Shown piece by piece: positions 55,322 to 64,000 of a stretch of 64,000 bases of DNA (its first letter is position 1; every line of letters starts with the position of its first letter). The position numbers and the translations under genes were made by a program. Location: NCBI GenBank assembly GCA_035772735.1, contig JASDFA010000019.1, positions 35,611,001-35,675,000 on the forward strand. The letters are read 5' to 3'. The notes under the pieces are model-generated. The model was not told the DNA's origin. It worked only from the letters and a program-made list of their open reading frames with translations, and ran no database searches. The DNA is from Datura wrightii. Its lineage: Eukaryota > Streptophyta > Magnoliopsida > Solanales > Solanaceae.

Positions 55322-56582
55322 TTAAGAATTCTCTTGTTAAAAAGTCCGGTAGGGAATTATCACTCCCCTTTTTATATTCTATATCAAAATCAAAAGGGGC
55401 TAATTGAGCTTGCCACCTAGCGAATATAATTTTTGAAGCATCATGTTTGAAATCTTTATTAAACATAAATCTAACAGCATTATTATCAGTTCTTATCAAA
55501 AACCTTTTGTTATAAAGATCATCTTGAAATTTCAAGACACATTTAACAATGGTAAGCATCTCATGGGCCACTGTAGCATACTCCTGTTGGGCCGTAGTCC
55601 ATTTTCCTGAATAATAATAAATTAAATATTCTCTTTTTTCATGAGGATTTAATTGTTTAAGAATACCGCCGAAACCTATATTAGAGGCATCGGTCTCAAT
55701 AATCTTCTGCCAATCAGGATTAGCAAGGGTTAAATAAGGTAAAGAGATTACCTTCTCTTTTACCCTTTTAACAATATCAGTATGCATATCAGACCATGGC
55801 AAATTATATCCTTTTTTTAGTCTTTCAAATAAAGGAGCCAGGTCTTTTGACAAATTTTTAATAAAAGGGGAAATATAATTTAGACTTCCAAGAAATCTTT
55901 GTAATTGCATCCTGTCATTAATAACATCAGAAAATTTAGAAGCAAATTCAATAGATCTTTGAATAGGAATTATTTTTCCCTGGCAAATATAATGACCAAG
56001 AAATCTGACTTTGGTCTGAAAAATACTCATTTTGGGTTTAGATATAACTAACCCATTTTGAATAATAATTCTTTTAAAAATATTTAAATGTTTATAATGC
56101 AATTCTAAAGTTTTAGAAAATACTAGAATATCATCGATATAGACAATGACAAAATCCATATATGGATTAAAAATATCATTCATAATTTTCTGAAATTCAG
56201 AAGGCGCATTTTTCAAACCAAAAGGCATAACATTCCACTCGTATTGCCCGAATGGGATATTGAATGCCGTTCTATAAGTATGCTCTTTAAATAGCTGAAT
56301 CTGCCAATATCCAGATTTTAAATCAAATTTTGAAAATATATTGGCATCATATAATCTAGACAAAAGATCCCGTTTATTAGGGATAGGATACCTAATCCAC
56401 TTTAAAACTTTATTCAAAGGTTTATAATTTATTACCAATCTCGGTACACCACGTTCCTTCTCTGCAGCATTGTTGACATAAAAAGCTGTACAAGACCATA
56501 GTAATTTTGAAGGTTTTATAAGACCCTTTTGTAAAAGATTATCAATCTCTTTTTTGCAGAATTCAAGTAATTCCAAATTCAT
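55311..56582 (-). pseudogene. pol: EPRV reverse transcriptase-RNase H, open over 423 codons
   Basis: RT motifs are in place: RLVINYKPLN (48-57), FSKFDLKSGYWQI (83-95, catalytic Asp 87), MPFGLKNAPSEFQ (119-131) and VYIDDILVFS (147-156). RNase H follows with its four acids: TDAS (Asp 298), HEML (Glu 341), RTDNN (Asp 366) and LPDFL (Asp 413). No stop interrupts it, so it is the best preserved part. The apparent start Met is only the first Met after an amber stop at 56583-56585; the polyprotein frame continues upstream. Confidence 0.9.
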
Positions 56583-56804
56583 CTAACAAGGTCGAGATTT
56601 GGTAGGAATATGTTCCTCCGAAAAAGAGTCTTCATATGGAAGAGAAACCACATGCCTTTTTCTATTCCAAAAAGCACTCGGATGATCAGCGCATATAGAA
56701 ACAGCAAATTGTTCAGAAATTATTTTAATTTTTTCCTGAATTTTTGAAGATTGTAAAATATCATCAATGGACATGCTATATATTTCATGTTGTAAAGATT
56801 TCAT
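56583..56804 (-). pseudogene. pol: EPRV protease-RT linker
   Basis: 73 codons in the same frame as the RT piece, separated from it by one TAG. No catalytic motif; it occupies the place of the spacer between protease and RT. It joins the protease frame by a 4-base overlap in another frame, indicating a frame change near 56802. Confidence 0.7.
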
Positions 56805-57202
56805 ATGAAAATTTTTTTATCAATCAAAGTATTTATATTTCTAGTAAGGGGTTCAGTTATAAACTGAAAAGAAATCTTTTTACCCTTATAAGTAGCATCA
56901 AAACCTTTGTTATCAACATGAGTAAAAGGATAAATAGCCTGTATAAAGGGAGTTCTTAGTATAATAGGAGGAAACATTTTATCTTTGACAAGAATGAAAA
57001 AATGCGGAATGCAAACCTTATTTTTGCAAACATAAGCATTAGGTAGTTTATAATCTATTTTCATTCTATCACCAGATGCAGAACTAATTTTATGAGAAGT
57101 TTTCTGGTAGTATCTGGTGGGAATTATACCTTCCTGAATACAGCTCATATCTGCTCCACTATCAATAAGAGCGGTTTCAGTAATTGAATAAATTATTATC
57201 AA
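56801..57202 (-). pseudogene. pol: EPRV aspartic protease
   Basis: ALIDSGADMSCI near the start carries the D-S-G-A active site (Asp 14 of this frame), and PPIILRTPFIQAI further on resembles the second conserved strand region of retropepsins. As in retroviruses, the active enzyme is a dimer that cuts the polyprotein. A frame change at about 57190 cuts it off from the capsid side. Confidence 0.85.
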
Positions 57203-57512
57203 TCAAAATAGTGCACTTAACATACCAGCTATGAGAGGTCACTATTTGCATCATTCCTATAAACAAATCATCATTAGGGGAAGAAATAGCCCTTTTTGTG
57301 AAATCAGAGATTTCGTTCAAATCATTTGTTTCATTTAATAAAACTCCTTTTCCTTTATCATCAATATCATGTCTCATAGCATTTTTTTCAATTTGGTTCA
57401 TACGATGGTCTAAAATCATTTGATTTTGTTTAAGAGATTTAATCTCATTTTTTAATTTTTCAACTTCATATTTTAAATCATCCATTGAAGAAGTATAACT
57501 GGGAAGATTCAT
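57177..57512 (-). pseudogene. EPRV coiled-coil segment between capsid and protease
   Basis: DLKYEVEKLKNEIKSLKQNQMI with heptad-like spacing (residues 12-45) predicts a coiled coil. It is in frame with the capsid piece, separated by one TAG at 57522-57524, and runs into the protease through a frame change. Confidence 0.7.
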
Positions 57513-57521
57513 ATTTTGTGG

Positions 57522-59267
57522 CTAGTTCTTTTGTAAAAGTCTTTTTTGAACTTCCGCCATAGAATATGGAACTTCCTCCAGAATGTCTCTTTTTTGAATA
57601 GGCTTATCTGCCGACTTTGAAATAGAGGTCATACTGATAATTTTTTCTCTCAAATTATTATCAGTGACTTCTTTTAATAATTCTAAAATATTATCAGAAG
57701 TGATAGATTTAAGTTCAAAATTATTTTGAAATTGAGACTGTAATTTATAAAAATCCAGGTTGTCACAAGAACAATTTCCTGTACCTGTATCACATTTATC
57801 ACAACCATTATCATCAGGTAAATCAAATAATTTAATAGAAGCTTCAGATCCAGAGAAAGAAGTATAATCACTCTCATTTTCACTATCTGAAGTTTCATCC
57901 ATGATTTTCATAATCTGCTCTTTGGATTTATCATCCAAATCCATGGCTAGAGCCTTGATCCGTTCCTTCTTGCAATTCGGGGCAATATGACCAAATTGAC
58001 CGCATCTATAACACTTAATATCATTCAACTCTATTCCAGATCTGTCTTTAACAAATCTCTTTTCTTTGCAATGTTTTCTTCGGAAATATCTTTCCTCTTT
58101 TGATCGACGATGCCGTCTTTTACCCTTCCTTTGGTAAAATTCATCCTTATTATTTTTCTTATTCTTCCTTGAAGAGGTTGCGGTAGCACCTGCCATTCTG
58201 AACTGTTGACAAAAGTCTCCTAACTGGTTCTTTTCAGTTAGTCTCTGTCTTTTAAGCTGTGCATTCAGCTTTAATTCATTACACAAGTTTAATCCTTCTT
58301 GTGTGCATACTCCAATAAGACGTCCATAAGTATAAGTATTATACAGAATTTGGACATTATTTCCACGAAGAGTTTTTCTTACTCTTTCTGCAAATAAATG
58401 TGGTAAACCATCAATAAACTTACCCTTCCAATGCTCACTATTACTTTCGGGCAGGTCCATAACCCGACTGAGAAAGGTGTCTTTATACCACCTAAATTCG
58501 CCTAGATGCTTGCATCTAAGTCCGTTCAACAAAGTACGAATATTTTCATACATATTGGTAAATCTGCCACTAAAGTGCTCGATAATAGTAAGTACTAAGG
58601 TGTAGACACAATCCTGTCTGCCAGCTACTAAGGCTCTTCCTAGATTATCAACTCCAGGTTCAGACTTAACAGCATTATAGATCGCTGCTCTATCCTCAGT
58701 TGTCATAAAGTTATCCCACCAACCTCTTAATTGGCCGGTGAATCCTGCTACTATCATTCTGCAAATTACTGTTTCAGTATTCTTATTAGAAGTAGCATTG
58801 CAGATTGTAGAATACATCTGCATACGATGCACCAGAATACTAATCTGTCTATCAGTTAGACCATCTAAATTCCATTCGTAGATGGCATCACCGTTATAAC
58901 TGGTGTTGGTCTGGTTCCAATCCCTTTCTTCCACCAAAACATCTTGAGGTGTCGGTCTAGGATAATAATAAGTATCCATTCTAGGCATATCTCCATATCT
59001 TTTTCCCAACTTTCTGAGCTTATTAAGTTCAGACCTGGTTTCTTCTTTATAATCTTTTGACGGTTCTAAAATATTCTCCGCAAATTCAGAAGCGAGCTCC
59101 AAAGGTTTAAGATTTAAACCTGCTAGTTTTTCATTAACTAACTTCTCCAACTCTTCTCTGGATTTAATCTTGAATCCAGTAATCTCTGGAGGTCTCTGAA
59201 TAGAAGGTTCTAGCCTTGTAGAAGTTTCAGGTTGGCTAGGTATAATGTGAGTAGAATGAACCACCAT
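57522..59267 (-). pseudogene. EPRV capsid protein with zinc knuckle, open over 581 codons
   Basis: The central part (about 130-330) is the Gag-like core, containing GFTGQLRGWWDNF and FKGKFIDGLP-type words. It is followed by a very basic stretch (365-410) and a CCHC zinc knuckle CYRCGQFGHIAPNC (Cys 419, Cys 422, His 427, Cys 432), all ligands intact. An acidic Ser/Glu/Asp region (445-485) and a small Cys cluster (CDKCDTGTGNCSC) follow. This order is the hallmark of Caulimoviridae capsid proteins, which package DNA. The true N-terminus lies upstream across a frame change. Confidence 0.9.
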
Positions 59268-59797
59268 AGAAAGGTCAAATGAAGAAGGAATACCAATCTC
59301 TTTACTAGCTCAGTTAAATAATCAAGCTTAGAATCAAGATAACTAATATGTTCCCCCAAGACTTTAACATATAAAGACAAGTAATTATTTTGAGAAATCA
59401 AAATTTTAATTTCCTTTATACCTTTGCTAGCAACATCATCATCAATAAATTTTTGAAAAGCAGCAAAAGTAATACCAGTATTATTTGGTAAAATAAAAGG
59501 ATTTTGTGGAGGATAAATACTCGTTATAAGATTGCCATTATTTTCTTGATAGGTTCTTTCAAGAACTTTAATATATAAAGGCATGTAAGTGGTTATAAAC
59601 CAAGGAGCAAAATATATAATTTGATTATGTAAAGCACAAGTTTCATAAAACTCTTGGGAAATATTCCTTTTGTCATCAATGCTATAAAATTCAGTATACC
59701 AGTTTTTAAAACTTTTCCATTTATCTTGACAAAATTCATTTAAAATATGTTTTCTTGCCGGTGACCCCGGACTAAAATCAATCTGGAACTTAATCAT
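59210..59797 (-). pseudogene. EPRV region between movement protein and capsid
   Basis: 195 codons. Residues ~140-165 (LSLYVKVLGEHISYLDSKLDYLTELVKR) look like a short coiled coil, as in the virion-associated/capsid N-terminal part of the family. The last ~30 residues are very hydrophobic and out-of-frame translation; the capsid frame takes over here. TAA ends the movement-protein piece and ATG follows immediately in the same frame, so either the stop is a lesion or translation restarts there. Confidence 0.65.
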
Positions 59798-60460
59798 TTA
59801 AGTTTTATTAAAATCAAAATCCATATCGGATAAAGTAGGAATATCCTTGTCAGAATTATCATCTTTAACAATATTGTTAGAAACCTTTATATGTTCAACA
59901 CGCTTATTACCATCAGCTGTGTTTATCGTATGGAGAGAGGCAGCACGATTTAATCTGGCTGGACCATAGATTGGTTCTAAAGGATCAATATATGAATGTC
60001 CTACAGATGTAGATAATCTTCTACTACCAGTATAAGAATGCCTGTAAGGTGTTAAAGACTTATTGTCCTCAAACTGAATACAAATTCTACCTTCAGGAGT
60101 TTGACTAACATGCGAATATTCATGATTAGTAACATCATCAGATTGTTGACTCGGAGATATTACAGAGTCTAAAATCCAAGTAGAAGGAAAATCAATTTCA
60201 TCCCATCCAATAAGTCTCCTAGTGGTGACTTTGGACCTAGCAAAATTTGTTTCAAAAATCATAGTCTCATTTGACATATCCGTCAATTTACATCGAGGAG
60301 TAAGAGTGGACAAAAACTTATAATAAATCCTATAAGATAAACGTATAAGTTCTGATCCAGGAGCATAGTTATAACCATGAGTCTTAACATTTAATGTTAA
60401 AGCATCAAGAATATTGACATCAAATAAGGATAGTTGCATCAACAATTTGAATAGTTTCAT
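59798..60460 (-). pseudogene. EPRV movement protein, C-terminal part
   Basis: LNVKTHGYNYAPGSELI, YRIYYKFLSTLTPRCKL and WDEIDFPSTWILD are words of the 30K-superfamily movement proteins of Caulimoviridae, which open plasmodesmata for virus spread. Only the end of the domain is present. The N-terminus is replaced by an ATT microsatellite at 60461, so the Met at 60460 is not the natural start. Confidence 0.8.
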
Positions 60461-60486
60461 ATTATTATTATTATTATTATTATTAT
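60461..60486. repeat. (ATT)n tract at the viral junction
   Basis: Eight or nine ATT units lie exactly where the viral reading frame ends. AT-rich simple repeats are frequent neighbours of integrated pararetroviruses. Confidence 0.9.
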
Positions 60487-60488
60487 TA

Positions 60489-60560
60489 AAAATTGATGGA
60501 CATACGTTGATTTTTTAGAGTTTCTACGCAATTTTACGTATAAAATAATCGACGAACGTA
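60489..60560. repeat. Imperfect inverted repeat
   Basis: GACATACGTTGATT (60500 region) pairs with AATCGACGAACGTATGTC (60548-60565 region), with a ~35-base loop. Possibly a small foldback element. Confidence 0.55.
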
Positions 60561-60565
60561 TGTCA

Positions 60566-62368
60566 ATTTTTAATGTTTTTCATTTTTTTTTAAAAAAAAA
60601 TCATTGACAACCGGACGAAGTCTGTTGAATTTTATTATTTCTTAGTAGTTTTATTAACTATAAATTAGAATTTTTTTACCCATATTGAAGATGAGTTTTT
60701 TTTTCCGTATTGAAGCGAGTTAAAAATTAGAATGTAGAGTATTTAAGTTAAAGCCAGATGAGTTGGATGATATAAAAAAATACATTACATTATTTAATTG
60801 AATGTTTTGCACCTTTTTAAAAATATTTTTCAATACACATTGAATAGTTTACACCGAATAATATTCAGTATTTACACTCAATTTTTTATTTATTTTTATG
60901 AAAACAAACGAACATCCATCGATTTTGAAAATGTAAATTATAGTTAAAGAGTATAAATAAAAATAATAAAAACATAAAAATTAGTACTTTGTGTTTATAT
61001 GAAATATGAAAAATAGAGTTGGAGGGTTAAAATGAGACAAGACTCAGTTGAGGTGCCAAAATAAAAAATAAAGCCAAATTTAAAAGGTTGTGTATGTATT
61101 TGACCTATGTGATTTTTGTGTTTCATTTCTTTATTATTGAGTTACTTTTATTTTCTATAAAAAAATATTGTTTTTTTTCTTTTTCTCCCCCCTAGTCCTA
61201 CACGATTGTTCTTTCTGTTTCCTTTTACTTTTCTTAACTCATTTCTTCCTTATGTTGGATTATTTCCTTCTTTTTCGACACATAATTATTATTGTTATCT
61301 CATTCTAGACATTTAGAGCTTGTTATCCCTTCTGAAGTAACAAACAATATTCTTCTTCTCCCTCCTACTATTTTTTCGTCAAACTTGAAAAATTCATTTC
61401 CTTCTTCAAATAGAATTTTTTTTTACTATTTGACATCCCCTTCATATATAGATATTTTTTCTATCATTAAGTTTTGTCATTTAGAATCATCAAATAGGTT
61501 TAACATATAGTATCGACACAACAAAACGATTGCCAGATAAATATACAATTAGTAGATTTTCTTAAAATTGTAAATATCAATTACAACTATGAATTGAATG
61601 TCAGAGGCAAAAAAAATGATAATAATATATTTTTAATTTTTCATATACCACTCGCTCCACATTTTTAATAATAAAAAATTTAAAAAATAATTCCCCACAA
61701 GACAGCAGAATTCACCAAAATTTATAGCGAGAAATATTTTATTTATTGAGACAGAAATTTCATCAGCTATTTGAAACCAAGAAGAAAAGTCGAAGGAAAA
61801 AAAAAAGGAGAAGACACTTGAAGAATTTTCTTCTTTAAATCCTTATACATGGTTTAGATGTAACCAAAATTAATAGAAATAGATGATAAAAATATAAAAT
61901 TAATTTACTGTCGTTTCTTTTTCATATGAAACTAGATATGTACAGCAAGATTTTATTTTTATCAATCAAAACTTTATCCAAAAGGTAATAATGTATCAAT
62001 TATCATTCTTCCTGATAAGCTTTAGATGTTCACTCAATCACAATTGCTCCAAAAAATGTCAATTAGAAATGATATTATAATATCTTCGTATACAAAAACA
62101 AAAAATATCCAACCTGCAAAAGAATACAATTAAATTCAGTGAAATCACAATATTTTTGAAGAAGAAGAAAAACGCAAAACCTAAAAATAATAAATGTTGC
62201 CACTTTCTCAAGTATATATTAAAATAAATAAGGTGATTATCAAAAGGAGGTGACTTTTTTTTAGATAGCACATAACTAAGAAAAATAAGATAAATATCAA
62301 AAAATTGAGAAAAAAAATAATTGAGTTTCTTTGTCATCCTTTTAGTACGGTTCTTCTTTATTGTATAA
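60566..62368. other. AT-rich intergenic stretch, nothing recognised
   Basis: No open frame beyond chance, and poly-A/T runs throughout. I see no gene or element I can name. Confidence 0.5.
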
Positions 62369-62860
62369 CTAGCATATACGTACGCACGATGCGTGAATTA
62401 ATAAAAATAAATTTATAAAAATAATATAAATATAATATTTAAAAAATGTGTTTGTGTAACAATATAAAAATTTATAAAGAAAATTATGAATTTCAAATTG
62501 ATAAATGATTATGTTTAAGAGTCTGATGCAGTCTAGTAGTTCTTTCTTCAGTTTGTTCTAATAATTGTTTCAATGAACAAAAACGTCAAAAGAAATAGCG
62601 TTGGATTGAAGGGTAATAAAACTGTTCGCTTTTACATGAGCACTTAAATGCATTCATTATATGTATATATAAATATTAATATCTTCTATATATTTCAAAT
62701 AAGGAAGAAATTTAATATATAAAATTTAGTTAATTTTAAAATTCTAAATATTAGAAAAATAATTAAATAACTATTTTGTCATGTGTGAACTTAATTTTTA
62801 AAAGGGTAAAAAGGTGAATTATATTTTGCTACAAGGTTCATACTTTAAATACTTAATAAT
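62369..62860 (-). mobile_element. Helitron-like element E
   Basis: CTAG (62369-62372), nine bases, then ACGCA-CGA-TGCGT (62382-62394), preceded by A: the same minus-strand 3' signature as A-D. Near 62800-62860 AAAGGGTAAAAAGGTGAATTATATTTTG resembles the family 5' segment. Confidence 0.4.
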
Positions 62861-64000
62861 AACTTAATTTTAAAATTTTCATTTTACCCTTCATGAGATG
62901 ATTTCAGCTTAAATTTTCTCTTTCTCTTAATCTATGTGTTTAGTCAAATACATCACATAAATTGAAATGGAAAAATAGTGTAGATTTAACTAAAGATAAT
63001 GAATAACAAGAACTTTTGATTAGTTGAAACAACTTAAAATATGTTATTTTTTATATATTTTTATTATACATTTTTTTATTATACATTTTTTTCAGAAGGA
63101 ATTCACGTATTGTTACATAGTAAAATTACACTCTTTTAATTTATTTTTTTCGTATTGAAATATTATGATGGATAATTAGTTAGTTTAATAAATAATAGAT
63201 TGCTAGATAAGTTAACAGAATTGTAATTGAAAGCGTTAAATGTTATAACTTTTAATATAGCTCAAATAAGAAAAGATTTAAGAAATAAAACTTTAGTCAA
63301 TTTTAAACTACTAAATATTAGGAGTTATGTGTTTTGCAAATTAGTAAAGATATATAATAATTAAATAATAACTAATTGAAAAAATAGTAAATGCCAATTT
63401 TATCTATTGTAAAAGTTTTTAATGAAGGAAAAAAGTTTAATAAACATTTATAAGGTCCTTTGGGCTTATGTCTACAGAATATTTTGTTAAGTAAATAGGA
63501 GCAAAATATTATGCATATACTAAATGTCAGATTAGTTGATGAAATCTAAAGAAATTACCAATGATTGTTCCATCAGAAGATTGTATTGCATCTTCAAATC
63601 TTTTTTAGATTCCATTACAATATTATCTAAAATAAATTGTGCACAAGAGTTATAATTATAATAATTTATAATTTTATAAAAAGATTTATTTTATGAGATG
63701 AAGAGATTACTTTACCTAAATAGATGAAACTTGTGAATGTATAGTAGATGGAAGATGTCTGTTATAAATAATATAAAATTTAAATTACATAATATCAATA
63801 TAAGACTCAACTAAACAGGATAACATAGTATCAATATTAGACTCAATTAAAGGAGATAATCTAAGTTAAATTATTTTGAATACAAATAACTTGAGTTGGC
63901 ATAACAATTACTATTGTGTTTTTCAAATCCTACAACATAAAAAGAATTCATAACATGAAAAAAAAGAACAAAATAGATTAACACGAAAACACACAAGATT
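62861..64000. other. AT-rich stretch, nothing recognised
   Basis: No coding, repeat or RNA signal that I can support up to the window end. Confidence 0.5.

Larger units (their letters stand above)
53943..60460 (-). mobile_element. Endogenous pararetrovirus (Caulimoviridae, Florendovirus-like), incomplete and broken
   Basis: A 6.5-kb minus-strand block encodes, in order, movement-protein C-terminal part, coiled-coil/capsid, zinc knuckle, protease, RT, RNase H and a second frame of unknown function. There is no integrase and no LTR, which separates it from the gypsy elements here. The layout fits Florendovirus (one long MP-CP-PR-RT-RH frame plus a second frame); Solendovirus or another genus is possible. 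Visible breaks: in-frame stops at about 59798, 57522, 56583 and 54231, and frame changes near 59300, 57190, 56802 and 54660. The movement-protein N-terminus, the intergenic region and promoter are missing, so this copy cannot form virus. Confidence 0.9.

Noticed and set aside
53943..60460. Possibility that the block is a Ty3/gypsy element
   Set aside because: It has a movement protein, a Caulimoviridae-type capsid with basic region and knuckle, and no integrase or LTR.

Overview
The window looks like repeat-dense (pericentromere-like) DNA of a flowering plant, most likely a solanaceous species (my impression is closest to Capsicum/Solanum repeats, but that is recognition, not a search). I found no intact host gene, no rRNA or tRNA gene and no CRISPR array. 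Almost every protein-like segment is a decayed piece of a transposable element or of an endogenous plant pararetrovirus.

Left part (1-20.2 kb). A minus-strand Ty3/gypsy element runs off the left edge (LTR 346-1165, start of gag 1-117). Next come a broken gag-pol of another gypsy element (about 1870-4890, minus), a reversed fragment of a Ty1/copia LTR (4891-5607) and a 5'-truncated LINE with poly-A and a 16-bp target duplication (5901-7854). A complete but dead Tekay/Del-type chromovirus (8086-17518, minus) sits inside the terminal inverted repeat of a Harbinger-like MITE (8076-18348). A long inverted repeat with ~410-bp arms follows (18422-19714).

Middle part (20.2-41.5 kb). A Ty1/copia element has both LTRs and a perfect 5-bp duplication ATAGC (20217-27810). 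Next to it is a three-level nest: an old Athila/Tat-like gypsy element (LTR from 27837, gag to 41450) is split by a non-autonomous LTR element (29307-39673, perfect duplication ACTTG), and the 3' LTR of that element is split by a solo Tekay LTR (37361-39441).

Right part (41.5-64 kb). Several Helitron-like elements lie head to tail on the minus strand, recognised by five hairpin+CTAG termini. They carry large trinucleotide repeats, a ~600-bp tandem duplication and a solo LTR with a perfect TTTAC duplication (46824-49499). A decayed copia element (50560-53935, minus) then abuts a 6.5-kb endogenous pararetrovirus (53943-60460, minus; Caulimoviridae, best fit Florendovirus-like). The virus copy holds, in order, the C-terminal part of a movement protein, a coiled-coil/capsid region with zinc knuckle, protease, reverse transcriptase-RNase H, and a second reading frame of unknown function. 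It is broken by several stops and frame changes and lacks its promoter/intergenic region. The last 3.5 kb is AT-rich with one more Helitron-like end.

These elements do not form a pathway. What the region offers is a readable insertion history: target duplications and interruptions give the relative order of at least eight events.
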